Positions 15,866 through 24,264 of a stretch of 64,000 bases of DNA are shown piece after piece. A model generated the notes under the pieces. That model was given only the letters and a program-made list of their open reading frames with translations, made no database searches and was not told the DNA's origin. Every line of letters starts with the position of its first letter. The first letter of the stretch is position 1. The stretch comes from Mangrovibrevibacter kandeliae (GTDB lineage Bacteria; Pseudomonadota; Alphaproteobacteria; Rhizobiales; Rhizobiaceae): contig NZ_JANIFJ010000002.1 in the NCBI RefSeq assembly GCF_024519155.1, positions 186,001 to 250,000 of the forward strand, written 5' to 3'. Made by a program: the position numbers and the translations under genes.

Positions 15866-16846
15866 TCAGGATGGTGCACGCGGAGCGCGCCGGGCCGCCG
15901 ATGGTGGCACCCCGAACTCGCGACGGAAGGCGCGCGACAGGGCGGCGGTCGAACCGAAGCCGGTGCGCAGGGCCGCTTCGCCGATCGGAAGGCGGGTGTC
16001 GACCAGCAGTCGCCGAGCCGCCTTCAGCCGCAGTTGCAGGAAGAACGCGCCCGGCGTGCGACCGACGGTGCGCAGGAACAGGCCCTCGAGCGTGCGGGTC
16101 GAGACGCCGACCCGGCGGGCGATCGTCGCGACCGGTACGGGGGCATCGATATGACGCTCCATCGCCCGGATGGCTGCGGTCACGCGGGGCTCGCGCCAGG
16201 CGATCTCGCCGAGCGCCACACTCGGCTGTGCCTCCGAACCCGTGCGCAGGCCGTCATACACGTAGAGGCTCGCGACATCGAGGGCGAGCGTGGCGCCCTG
16301 CCGGGCCCGGATCAGCGACAGCATGAAGTCGAGCGCCGGCGCGGCGCCGCCGGTGGTGAAGAATCGGCCGTCCGCCACCCACCGGTCGGCCTTCACGTCC
16401 ACGGCGGGAAATCGCGTGCGGAATTCTTCCAGATCCTCCCAATGAGTCGTCGCAGCGCGTCCGTCCAGCACTCCGGTGAGGCCGAGCACCCAGGAACCGG
16501 CCTCGACGCCGAGCACGGCGCCGGCATTGCGCGCCGCCGTCCGCACGGCGTGCAAGAGCCGCGCGTCGGCATGCTCGAGAACGTGGAAGGCCGCGAGGAC
16601 GACGAGGAGGTCGCACCGCCGGCTCGGGTCGAGCGCGCCGTCTACGGAGATGCGCAGCCGGTTCGACGTGACGACCTCGGCCCCGTCGATCGACACGACG
16701 GCCCAGCGATAGCACGGTGTCTTGGCGACACGGTTCGCCGCGCGCAGCGGATCGAGCGTCGCGGCAAGCGACATCAGCGAGGTCTCGGCGAGGACCAGCA
16801 AGGTCACCAACAGCGGTTCGGCCGCGGGCGAGAAGAGTGCCGTCAC
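15866..16846 (-). CDS. GlxA-type AraC regulator, probable carnitine operon activator (CdhR-like)
   Basis: A 326-residue regulator with an N-terminal DJ-1/PfpI-like (glutamine amidotransferase class I) domain and a C-terminal AraC double helix-turn-helix, seen as ATIARRVGVSTRTLEGLF and IGEAALRTGFGSTAALSRAFRRE (cited in part). The start is a GTG at 16844-16846 with AAAGGAG eight bases upstream, inside the divergent promoter region. It lies head-to-head with the BKACE and carnitine dehydrogenase genes. In Pseudomonas the same type of regulator, CdhR, activates carnitine dehydrogenase genes, so that role is inferred here from family plus position. Confidence 0.85.
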   Translation of the reverse strand: MTALFSPAAEPLLVTLLVLAETSLMSLAATLDPLRAANRVAKTPCYRWAVVSIDGAEVVTSNRLRISVDGALDPSRRCDLLVVLAAFHVLEHADARLLHAVRTAARNAGAVLGVEAGSWVLGLTGVLDGRAATTHWEDLEEFRTRFPAVDVKADRWVADGRFFTTGGAAPALDFMLSLIRARQGATLALDVASLYVYDGLRTGSEAQPSVALGEIAWREPRVTAAIRAMERHIDAPVPVATIARRVGVSTRTLEGLFLRTVGRTPGAFFLQLRLKAARRLLVDTRLPIGEAALRTGFGSTAALSRAFRREFGVPPSAARRAPRAPS

Positions 16847-16973
16847 CGACCCGGACTCCTTTGCGCAATATGTCGATAGGACTTCGCAAAGTGTGAAACA
16901 GATCGACCGACCGGTCGTCAATCTCTGCGGCGAGTGATCCAGTCCACACAGACCGCGCACGGAGGTTCCGCCG
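16847..16973. promoter_or_regulatory. Divergent promoter region of the carnitine locus with two dyads
   Basis: This 127-base gap holds TTTGCG (16860-16865) and CGCAAA (16885-16890), a perfect 6-base inverted repeat with 19 bases between arms. It also holds the self-complementary CGACCGGTCG at 16908-16917. Either could bind the GlxA-type regulator. The first arm overlaps the regulator's own ribosome-binding site, so binding there could also repress it. GGAGG before 16974 serves the BKACE gene. Confidence 0.4.
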
Positions 16974-17879
16974 ATGCCCCTCACGCCCACCCGCGACGTC
17001 TTCATCACCTGCGCCGTCACCGGCGCGGGCGACACCACCTCCCGCTCCGACAAGGTGCCGGTGACGCCGGCGGAGATCGCCGCCGCCTCGATCGAGGCGG
17101 CGAAGGCCGGCGCCGCGATCGCCCACATCCACGTGCGCGATCCCGAGACGGGCAAGGGCGCGCGCGATCCCGCGCTCTACCGCGAGGTCGTCGAGCGCAT
17201 CCGGGACTCCGGCGTCGACATGGTGCTGAACCTCACCGCCGGTATGGGCGGCGACCTCGTGCTCGGCTCGCCCGAGCGGCCGTTGCCGCCGGCGGCGGAC
17301 GGCACCGACATGGCGGGCGCCGAGGAGCGGCTCGTCCACATCGCCGAGTTGAAGCCCGAGATCTGCACGCTCGACTGCGGCACGATGAACTTCGGCGAGG
17401 GCGACTACATCATGACCAACACGCCGGCCATGCTGAAGGCGATGGCCGCGCGCATCCAGGCGCTGGGCGTGCGCCCGGAGATCGAGATCTTCGACACCGG
17501 CCACCTGTTGCTCGCCAAATGGCTGAAGGACCAGGGGCTGATCGAGGACCCGGTGATGGTGCAGCTCTGCATGGGCATCCCCTGGGGCGCGCCGGACGAC
17601 ATCCCCACCCTGATGGCAATGGTGCAGAACCTGCCCGCCGACTGGACCTTCTCGGCCTTCTCGATCGGCCGCAACCAGTCGCCTTACGCGGCGCTGGCGC
17701 TCGCCGCGGGCGGCAATATCCGCGTCGGGCTGGAAGACAACATCTGGCTGAAGAAGGGCGTCCTCGCCTCGAACGGCGACCTCGTGGCGCAGGCGGTGAA
17801 GATCGCCGAGGGCATGGGCAGCCGCGTGCTGTCACCCGCCGAAGTGCGCCAGAAGCTGAAGCTCGAGCGGCGGTGGTGA
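16974..17879 (+). CDS. BKACE enzyme, probable dehydrocarnitine cleavage (3-keto acid cleavage)
   Basis: A 301-residue member of the BKACE (formerly DUF849) TIM-barrel family. These enzymes condense a beta-keto acid with acetyl-CoA and release acetoacetate plus a new CoA ester. Zinc-ligand and catalytic signatures are present: [15 protein letters not shown] near residues 51-65, an LNLTAGMGG stretch, [13 protein letters not shown] and VGLEDNIW with the catalytic-type Glu/Asp. Next to carnitine dehydrogenase it most likely converts 3-dehydrocarnitine to betainyl-CoA. The downstream gene begins within 3 bases. Confidence 0.9.
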   Translation: MPLTPTRDVFITCAVTGAGDTTSRSDKVPVTPAEIAAASIEAAKAGAAIAHIHVRDPETGKGARDPALYREVVERIRDSGVDMVLNLTAGMGGDLVLGSPERPLPPAADGTDMAGAEERLVHIAELKPEICTLDCGTMNFGEGDYIMTNTPAMLKAMAARIQALGVRPEIEIFDTGHLLLAKWLKDQGLIEDPVMVQLCMGIPWGAPDDIPTLMAMVQNLPADWTFSAFSIGRNQSPYAALALAAGGNIRVGLEDNIWLKKGVLASNGDLVAQAVKIAEGMGSRVLSPAEVRQKLKLERRW

Positions 17880-17881
17880 CG

Positions 17882-19378
17882 ATGCGCGAACGGATCGAGA
17901 AGGCCGCCTGCATCGGCGGCGGGGTCATCGGCGGCGGCTGGGTCGCCCGCTTCCTCTTGTCGGGCATCGACGTCGCCGTCTTCGACCCGCACCCGGAGGC
18001 GGCGCGGATCGTCGGCGAGGTCGTCGCCAATGCCGAGGCCGCCTATGCCCGCCTGACGCAGGCGCCCCTGCCCCCGCGCGGCCGCCTCAGCTTCCATTCG
18101 AGCGTCGCCGAGGCGGTCGACGGGGCCGACTGGATCCAGGAATCGGTGCCCGAACGCCTCGACCTGAAGCGCCGGGTGCTCGGCGAGATCGATGCGGCGG
18201 CGCGGCCGGACGCGCTCATCGGCTCGTCCACCTCGGGCCTCCTGCCGAGCGACCTGCAGGCGGAGCTGGCGCATCCGGAGCGCCTCTTCGTCGCGCACCC
18301 GTTCAACCCGGTCTACCTGCTGCCGCTCGCCGAAATCGTCGGCGGCCGGCAGACGGCGCCGGAGACGATCGCCGACGCGATCCGCCTGCTCGAGACGATC
18401 GGCATGAAGGGCGTCGCGATCAACAAGGAGATCGACGCCTTCGTCGGCGACCGCCTGCTGGAGGCGCTGTGGCGCGAGGCGCTCTGGCTGATCGAGGACG
18501 ACATCTGCGACGTCGAGACGCTCGACGACGTGATCCGCTACTCCTTCGGCCTGCGCTGGGCGCAGATGGGCCTGTTCCAGACCTACCGCATCGCCGGCGG
18601 CGAGGCGGGCATGCGGCACTTCCTCGCCCAGTTCGGCCCGGCCCTCGCCTGGCCCTGGACCAAGCTGATGGACGTGCCGGAGCTCGACGACGCGCTGGTC
18701 GACAAGATCGCCGGCCAGTCGGACGCACAGAACGAGGGGCTGTCGATCCGCCGGCTCGAACGGATCCGTGACGAGAACCTCGTCGGCATCCTGCAGGCGC
18801 TGAAGGGCGGCGACGAGGGCCGGGGCTGGGGCGCCGGCAAGCTCCTCTCCGCCTTCGAGGACAAGCTCTGGCGTGCAGCGCCGCGGCCCTCGCAGGCCGT
18901 GCCGACGGATGCGCCGCTCGTGACGCTGGAGGCGCGGGTGTCGCCGGCCTTCATCGACTACAACGGCCACATGACCGAGCACCGCTACCTGCAGCTCTTC
19001 GGCGACGCGACCGACGCGCTGCTGCGCCGGATCGGCTGCGACATGGCCTATGTCGAGGCGGGCCGCAGCTACTACACGGTGGAGACCCACATCCGCCATC
19101 TCGGCGAGGCGAAGCTCGGCGAGGCGCTGACCTGCCGCACGCAGGTGCTCGGCCACGACGGCAAGCGCCTGCAGCTGTTCCACAGCCTGGCGAAGGCTGG
19201 CGCGGACGCGCCGATCGCCACCGCCGAGCAGATGCTCCTGCATGTCGACACGGCGGCCGGCAAGGCGGTGGCCGCGCCCCAGCCAGTGCTCGACGCCGTC
19301 GCAGCGATCGCGGCGGCGCAGGCCGACCTGCCCCACCCGGACGGCGCCGGGCGGTCGATCGCCATGCCGGCGCGGTGA
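17882..19378 (+). CDS. L-carnitine 3-dehydrogenase fused to betainyl-CoA thioesterase
   Basis: A 498-residue fusion. Residues 1-320 are a 3-hydroxyacyl-CoA-dehydrogenase-type NAD enzyme: GGGVIGGGWVARFL near residue 12, SSTSGLLPSDLQ, and AHPFNPVYLLPLAEIVGG. A linker ends near residue 340, and a hot-dog thioesterase follows (FIDYNGHMTEHRYL near 357). The same fusion is known from Sinorhizobium, where it oxidises carnitine and hydrolyses betainyl-CoA to glycine betaine. The ATG at 17882 lies just after the BKACE stop; a GTG two codons earlier is possible. Together with BKACE it completes carnitine to glycine betaine. Confidence 0.92.
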   Translation: MRERIEKAACIGGGVIGGGWVARFLLSGIDVAVFDPHPEAARIVGEVVANAEAAYARLTQAPLPPRGRLSFHSSVAEAVDGADWIQESVPERLDLKRRVLGEIDAAARPDALIGSSTSGLLPSDLQAELAHPERLFVAHPFNPVYLLPLAEIVGGRQTAPETIADAIRLLETIGMKGVAINKEIDAFVGDRLLEALWREALWLIEDDICDVETLDDVIRYSFGLRWAQMGLFQTYRIAGGEAGMRHFLAQFGPALAWPWTKLMDVPELDDALVDKIAGQSDAQNEGLSIRRLERIRDENLVGILQALKGGDEGRGWGAGKLLSAFEDKLWRAAPRPSQAVPTDAPLVTLEARVSPAFIDYNGHMTEHRYLQLFGDATDALLRRIGCDMAYVEAGRSYYTVETHIRHLGEAKLGEALTCRTQVLGHDGKRLQLFHSLAKAGADAPIATAEQMLLHVDTAAGKAVAAPQPVLDAVAAIAAAQADLPHPDGAGRSIAMPAR

Positions 19379-19386
19379 GCCGACGG

Positions 19387-20352
19387 ATGACGGGTCCCTC
19401 CCCCAGCGAGCCGGAGATCCTCGCCTTCCAGGCCGAGTGCGACGGCTTCTATCCCCCGGACGCGGTGGACGCGTCGGTCGCCCAGCAGCGCGCCTGGTAC
19501 GACGCGCTCTGCCGCCGCTTCGACACGCCCTATCCGCAGGGACTGACGGCCGAGGACGAGAGCATGGCGGGCGTGCCGGTCCGGCGGTATCGCCCCGCAG
19601 CTCCGTCGAACCCGCGCGTCGACCGACACGCTCCGTCGCAGGGACCAGGCGATCCTGCGGCCGCGCCGCCGACCGTCCTCTACTTCCACGGCGGCGGCTT
19701 CGTCGTCGGCTCACTCGACAGCCATGACGGCATCTGCGCCGACCTCGCGCAAGCCTCCGGCCTTGAACTCGTCGCGACCGACTACCGCCTCCTCCCGGAG
19801 CACCCGTGGCCGGCAGCGGCCGACGACGCCTTCACCGTCGCCCGCGCGCTGATCGTGAGCGGCCGGCGGCTGATCGTCGCCGGCGACAGCGCCGGTGGCA
19901 CGCTGGCGGCCGGCCTGGCGCTGCGGGCGCGGGACGCGGGCCTTGTCGGCATCGTCGGGCAGGTGCTGGTCTATCCCGGCCTCGGCGGCGATCTCAGCTC
20001 GGGCTCCTTCGTGGAGATGGCCGATGCGCCGGGGCTGACCACGGCGGACGTGCGCTACTACCGCGAGCTCGTCGGCGCGGCGCACGACGACGCGATCGCC
20101 CACCCGCTGCACGCCACGAGCTTGGCCGGCCTACCGTCGGCTTACATCACGGCGGCGCATTTCGACCCGCTGCGCGACGACGCCCGCCACTATGCGGCGC
20201 GGCTCGCCGAGGCCGGCATCGACGTGACGTTCCGGGAGGAGCCGCAGATGGTGCATGCCTGGCTGCGCGCCCGGCGCACCAGCCCCGGCGCCGCTGCCGG
20301 CTTCGAGGCGATCTGCCGGGCGCTGCGCCGGCTGGCCGATCAGGCGGGGTGA
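19387..20352 (+). CDS. Alpha/beta hydrolase fold-3 esterase
   Basis: A 321-residue hydrolase of the hormone-sensitive-lipase group. It shows the oxyanion motif YFHGGGFVVGS near residue 101, the nucleophile elbow GDSAGG, an acid Asp in TAAHFDPLRDD and a His in MVHAW. It is cytosolic, as there is no signal. It begins 8 bases after the carnitine fusion gene (or overlaps it if a GTG at 19375 is used). An esterase here could release carnitine from short-chain acylcarnitines, but this is inference. Its 3' end overlaps the convergent RES gene by 13 bases. Confidence 0.85.
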   Translation: MTGPSPSEPEILAFQAECDGFYPPDAVDASVAQQRAWYDALCRRFDTPYPQGLTAEDESMAGVPVRRYRPAAPSNPRVDRHAPSQGPGDPAAAPPTVLYFHGGGFVVGSLDSHDGICADLAQASGLELVATDYRLLPEHPWPAAADDAFTVARALIVSGRRLIVAGDSAGGTLAAGLALRARDAGLVGIVGQVLVYPGLGGDLSSGSFVEMADAPGLTTADVRYYRELVGAAHDDAIAHPLHATSLAGLPSAYITAAHFDPLRDDARHYAARLAEAGIDVTFREEPQMVHAWLRARRTSPGAAAGFEAICRALRRLADQAG

Positions 20353-20855
20353 GGCGGCTGGAGGCGCGGATCGAGCGCAAAGCGCTCCTGGCTGCGCACC
20401 GCGTACCCTTGGGGACCGGTGCCACCGCCGGTGAAGAGCAAATTCCAGGAGCCCGGCGCGGCGACGGACGGCACCACGACGAACCGGTGCTGCCGCAGCA
20501 AGTCTGCGCCGAAGACCTGCTGATTGCGGCTCGGAAGGCCCGGGCGGAGCCAGTTCGGGTTCGCGATCTGGTCGGGATGGAGGATGCGCACCTCCTCAGG
20601 ATCGACCTCGATCTCCGTCATCACGTGCGGCACCGTATCGAGCATGCGAAAGCCGGCATGGACCGCGACTTCGAGGATCGACGCGGCCGGATCAAGAGCA
20701 CAGTAGACAGCCCGGATGCCCGGCCCGCTCCAGCGACCGCCGACGCGATACGCCCCCTCCCCCGAGTTCCACGTCTCGCGATAGATCTCGCGGTCGAGCC
20801 GCCAGGCGACCAGCGCGCTGCCGCCGAGCGCTGCCGGCAGCGGCGCCATCCGCAT
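20340..20855 (-). CDS. RES-domain toxin
   Basis: A 171-residue RES-family protein, the toxic half of Xre-RES modules, which deplete cellular NAD+. It keeps the core landmarks AWRLDREIY near residue 17, YRVGGRWSGPG, AVYCALDPAASILEVAVH and a C-terminal VVVPSVAAPGSWNLLF, which include the Arg, Glu, Ser and Asn positions conserved in the family. The ATG at 20855 overlaps the antitoxin stop by one base (TGATG), the expected antitoxin-first coupled order. Confidence 0.9.
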   Translation of the reverse strand: MRMAPLPAALGGSALVAWRLDREIYRETWNSGEGAYRVGGRWSGPGIRAVYCALDPAASILEVAVHAGFRMLDTVPHVMTEIEVDPEEVRILHPDQIANPNWLRPGLPSRNQQVFGADLLRQHRFVVVPSVAAPGSWNLLFTGGGTGPQGYAVRSQERFALDPRLQPPHPA

Positions 20856-21328
20856 CAGCCGTAGACGCCGTAGTCGACGCGCGTGAGGAGCGCTCGAACC
20901 GTATCGGCTCCGACCGGCGTATCGAGAAGGTCGATCGGCTTTGCCTGTTCGAGTGCGACGGCCGGGCGCTCGAGCCAGAGTTCGGCCTCCTCCTGCGATC
21001 CGAAGACGTCGGTCGCATGTGCCAGGATGGCGGCAAACTGCCAGGCTCGGCCGCTGACCTCCGGGCTGAGTGCCTTGTCCGGATCGGCTTTCAGACGCTG
21101 CGCCGTCCGCAGCGACATGCCGAACACCCGCGCGAGCTTTCCGCTGTCATGCGCCAGCGCCAGCTCTCCCAGGAGATGCTGCACCGACCGGCCCGGCAGA
21201 CCTCGTTGCAGGAGGGCGTGCGCGTCCAAAGCCGTCCGGGGCGGGTTGTCGAAGAACCGGGCACCGCCGAGGAGTGCAATGACGCGGTCCGGGTCCTCGA
21301 CGCGCTCGAATTCGCTTGCCTTGGCCAT
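20855..21328 (-). CDS. Xre/MbcA/ParS-type antitoxin (DUF2384)
   Basis: A 157-residue antitoxin of the RES-Xre type. The N-terminal part contains a helix-turn-helix-like segment (LARVFGMSLRTAQRLK), and the C-terminal half is the DUF2384 toxin-binding domain (AIL, DVFGSQEEAELWLERPAVAL, PIDLLDTPVGADTV). The ATG at 21328 has AGGA about 8 bases upstream. It is expected to neutralise the RES protein and repress its own promoter through the palindrome just upstream. Confidence 0.9.
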   Translation of the reverse strand: MAKASEFERVEDPDRVIALLGGARFFDNPPRTALDAHALLQRGLPGRSVQHLLGELALAHDSGKLARVFGMSLRTAQRLKADPDKALSPEVSGRAWQFAAILAHATDVFGSQEEAELWLERPAVALEQAKPIDLLDTPVGADTVRALLTRVDYGVYG

Positions 21329-21347
21329 CACCGATCCTGACGCCGTT

Positions 21348-21366
21348 TGTCATATCCAATGTGACA
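21348..21366. promoter_or_regulatory. Palindromic operator candidate for the RES/Xre pair
   Basis: TGTCA-TATCCAATG-TGACA is a 5-base-arm inverted repeat centred about 29 bases before the antitoxin ATG, in a short AT-rich stretch. Xre-RES modules are known to be autoregulated by binding such repeats at their promoter. Confidence 0.5.
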
Positions 21367-21410
21367 TCTGGCGCGTCTACGTTCAAGCTCAACGCCGGCC
21401 CCTCTCGACC

Positions 21411-23405
21411 TCACATGAAATCCCGAGGGATGGTCCTCTCCCACGTCCGGCGGCAGACTTCCGCCTCGCCCTCATAGGCGACCAGTTCGGCGGAGATCAG
21501 CCAGTCCTCGCGGGTGCAGGCGATGCGGCAGGCGGTTTCGGTGCGAACGGTCCAGTCGTCGCGGCCGTTCTCGGTGATCCAGCGGGCCTCGCCGGTCATG
21601 GACAACGGGTCGCGTGGATCGATGCTCCACGTCTCCGAACGCACCTGTCGCGCCGCAAGCCCCGTGTCCGGATGCACCGCAAGGCCGGTGTCCTCCTGGA
21701 TCTCGTAGAGGGTGCGGCCGAGCGTCAGGTCGTGCGTCACCCGCCGCCGCGTCTCGGCCGACGCGCGCATCTCGTATTTGGGCAGCGGGTCCGGGTTCTC
21801 CGGCTCGGGCACCGTGACGGGCTCGGCCTCGCCGAGGAGCGGCATCGAGAGCACCAGCGAACCGAGCTCCAGCGAGAGCGTCGGCGTCTCCGGCTGCGGC
21901 AGGATCGTCGGCCAATAGGCGGTCGAGAGCGCCAGCCGCAGGCGATGCCCGGGCTTCAGGCGGTAGCCGCAGGCGTCGAGCCGCATCGCGATCTCGACGG
22001 GCTCGCCGACGGGCAGCGCCTCCGGCTCGGCATACGAAGAGCGGTGGGCGAGGTTGAGCACGCCATAGGCGATGCGCGTCGCCGTGCCGTCCGGGTGGAC
22101 GTCCACCAGCCGCGCGACGAGATTGGCGGCAGGCTTGTCGCTCGACAGGCGCAGGCGCAGCTCCGGCTGGCCGAGAAAGTCCGCCGCGAGCGCCGTCGGC
22201 GCGCTGTCGAAGGTGAGCGACAGCCCGTCGTCCCGCCGCTGGTCGCCCGCCATCTCCGCGTCCGGCTTCAGCGTGAACCACTCGCCGGAGGTCACGCCGA
22301 GATCCTCCGGGCTCGAGAGGATCGCGGTGCGCCGCTCGAGCAGCGCGTCGGTGTCGGCGAGGCGGCCACCGGCCGCGATGCGATAGTCGCGCACCTCCGG
22401 GACTTTCCAAGCCGGCTTAGCAACCCATTCACCCGGGTCGTCCTGGCGGAGCCGCTGCGGCTGCGGCCCGTCGAGCAGATAGGCGCGCAGCTCCGGCCAG
22501 CGCTCGACGCCCGTGTCCTCGCCTTTCAGCCAGTGACCCCACCAGGCGATCGCCTCGTTGAGGAAGTCGGCGCGCGGGCGCGGCCAGGCGAAGTGCGGGT
22601 ACTTGTGGACCCAGGGACCGACCAGCGCCGTCTTCGGCGCATTCGAGCCCTCGAGGAACCGGAAGGGCGTGTTGCGGTAGCCGTCGGCCCAGCCGGCGAT
22701 GATGAAGGTCGGCACCCGGTAGGCCGACCAGTCCTCCGCGATCGAGCCATGCTGCCAGAAGGCGTCGCGGCGCTGATGCGCCAGCCATTCCTCCAGGAAG
22801 AAGGGCTCGCCTTCCAGCCGCTCGAGCCACATCTCGCGCCAGCGCTCGCCGACGAGGTCGGGATCGGGCGCGCGCGACTGGTAGGCGAGCATCGTCGCCG
22901 CCCAGGAGAGGTTGGCCGAGAGGTGGCAGCCGTTCTTGTAGTGGATGTCGTCGTTGTAGCGGTCGACCGTCGAGGCGATCGAGATCACCGCCTTCAGCGC
23001 CGGCGGGTTCAGCGCGGCGACCTGCAGCGAATTGAAGCCGCCCCAGGAGATGCCCATCATGCCGACCGCGCCGGTGCACCAGGGCTGCGCGGCGATCCAG
23101 GCGATCACCTCCACCGCATCGGACAGCTCTCGCGGGGTGTATTCCCCATCGATCACGCCGTCGGACTCGCCGGAGCCACGCATGTCCACCCGCACACCGG
23201 CGATGCCTGCCGCGGCGAAGGCCGGATAGGTTGCCTCGTCACGCACCGACGTGCCGTCGCGCTTGCGATAGGGGAGGAACTCCAGGACAGCCGGCACCGG
23301 ATCGGCCTCCGCCTCGTCCGGCATCCAGATGCGCGCGGCGAGGCGCGTGCCGTCGGCGAGCGTGATCCACTCGTTCTCGATGACGGAGAAGGGGCGGTTC
23401 GGCAT
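21411..23405 (-). CDS. CocE/NonD (X-Pro dipeptidyl-peptidase-like) hydrolase
   Basis: A 664-residue serine hydrolase with an N-terminal alpha/beta domain and a C-terminal jelly-roll domain of the S15/CocE type. It shows RVDMRGSGESDG, the nucleophile in GMMGISWGGF near residue 120, Asp in AGWADGY and His in PWVHKYPH. There is no signal peptide. Relatives cleave X-Pro dipeptides, cocaine-like esters or acyl amides. It is the last gene of the transporter operon, 9 bases after the HAD gene, so it probably acts on the imported compound. Confidence 0.88.
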   Translation of the reverse strand: MPNRPFSVIENEWITLADGTRLAARIWMPDEAEADPVPAVLEFLPYRKRDGTSVRDEATYPAFAAAGIAGVRVDMRGSGESDGVIDGEYTPRELSDAVEVIAWIAAQPWCTGAVGMMGISWGGFNSLQVAALNPPALKAVISIASTVDRYNDDIHYKNGCHLSANLSWAATMLAYQSRAPDPDLVGERWREMWLERLEGEPFFLEEWLAHQRRDAFWQHGSIAEDWSAYRVPTFIIAGWADGYRNTPFRFLEGSNAPKTALVGPWVHKYPHFAWPRPRADFLNEAIAWWGHWLKGEDTGVERWPELRAYLLDGPQPQRLRQDDPGEWVAKPAWKVPEVRDYRIAAGGRLADTDALLERRTAILSSPEDLGVTSGEWFTLKPDAEMAGDQRRDDGLSLTFDSAPTALAADFLGQPELRLRLSSDKPAANLVARLVDVHPDGTATRIAYGVLNLAHRSSYAEPEALPVGEPVEIAMRLDACGYRLKPGHRLRLALSTAYWPTILPQPETPTLSLELGSLVLSMPLLGEAEPVTVPEPENPDPLPKYEMRASAETRRRVTHDLTLGRTLYEIQEDTGLAVHPDTGLAARQVRSETWSIDPRDPLSMTGEARWITENGRDDWTVRTETACRIACTREDWLISAELVAYEGEAEVCRRTWERTIPRDFM

Positions 23406-23414
23406 GGCGTGATC

Positions 23415-24134
23415 CTACTCGATACTCAACGATTGCGCCGACATGAGATGGCGCGCGAGACCGTCAAGGTCCGCGACCACGATCTCGGCCACACCCTCGA
23501 GCGCCCGAGCGGCCGCCGGCGTGCGCGCGATGCCGATGCCATGCGCCCCGGCGGCGCGCGCGGCGGCCATGTCGTGGGCGGAGTCGCCGACCATTGCGAC
23601 CGCTTCGGGCGCAATGCCGACGGCTTCGGCGAAGGCGAGCACCATGCCCGGCTCGGGCTTCGGCCCATGTCCCGAATCGAAGCCGGCGACGAAGTCGAAG
23701 CGATCGAGCACGCCGAGCGCCGCCAGATGCGCCCGTGCGCCGGCTTCGCTGTCGTTCGTCGCCAGGCCGAGTTTCAGCCCGCGCCCGGCAAGGAGCGCCA
23801 GCCCATCGGCAACGTCGGCATAGCCGGTGAGCGAGGCGGCGCTCGCCTCCTGGTAAAGGCGATCGACGTGGGTGACGAAGGCGCGGTCGTACGCGGTCCC
23901 GAGGGCCTCCGCCCAGGCCGGCGCGAAGTCGTCGATGTCGCCGGCGATGATCGGCGAACCCGCATCGAAGGCGACGGCTTCGGCGTCGAAGCCGCAGGCG
24001 ACGGCCAGCGTTTCCACCAGTCCCGGCCGGTCGCCCGCGAGCGCGGCGAGCACCGAAGCGGTCGCCGGCCCCCACGTCGCGTCGAAGTCGAGCAGCGTGC
24101 CGTCCTTGTCGAACAGGATACCCTGGATGGTCAT
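23415..24134 (-). CDS. HAD-superfamily phosphatase (phosphoglycolate phosphatase-like)
   Basis: A 239-residue HAD subfamily IA hydrolase. Motif I is LFDKDGTLLDFD at residues 7-18, where the nucleophile Asp is followed by K. Motif II is ATNDS; the Lys lies in GPKPEPGM; motif IV is MVGDSAHDM. The cap domain spans about residues 20-100. The ATG at 24134 is chosen because motif I then sits at the usual position. It lies between the ABC ATPase and the CocE-type gene on the same strand, so it may dephosphorylate a product of that pathway, although generic housekeeping is possible. Confidence 0.88.
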   Translation of the reverse strand: MTIQGILFDKDGTLLDFDATWGPATASVLAALAGDRPGLVETLAVACGFDAEAVAFDAGSPIIAGDIDDFAPAWAEALGTAYDRAFVTHVDRLYQEASAASLTGYADVADGLALLAGRGLKLGLATNDSEAGARAHLAALGVLDRFDFVAGFDSGHGPKPEPGMVLAFAEAVGIAPEAVAMVGDSAHDMAAARAAGAHGIGIARTPAAARALEGVAEIVVADLDGLARHLMSAQSLSIE

Positions 24135-24264
24135 GTCGCCTCGCTCCGCTGCGGTGTCTCCGGCGTGAGGATCACGGCACACGGGCCGGCGCAAGCACCC
24201 GCTGGCGGCGCGTGCGACAGGGAGCAGGCCTGTGGAGACCGAGACGGCGGACCTTGCAGCCCGC

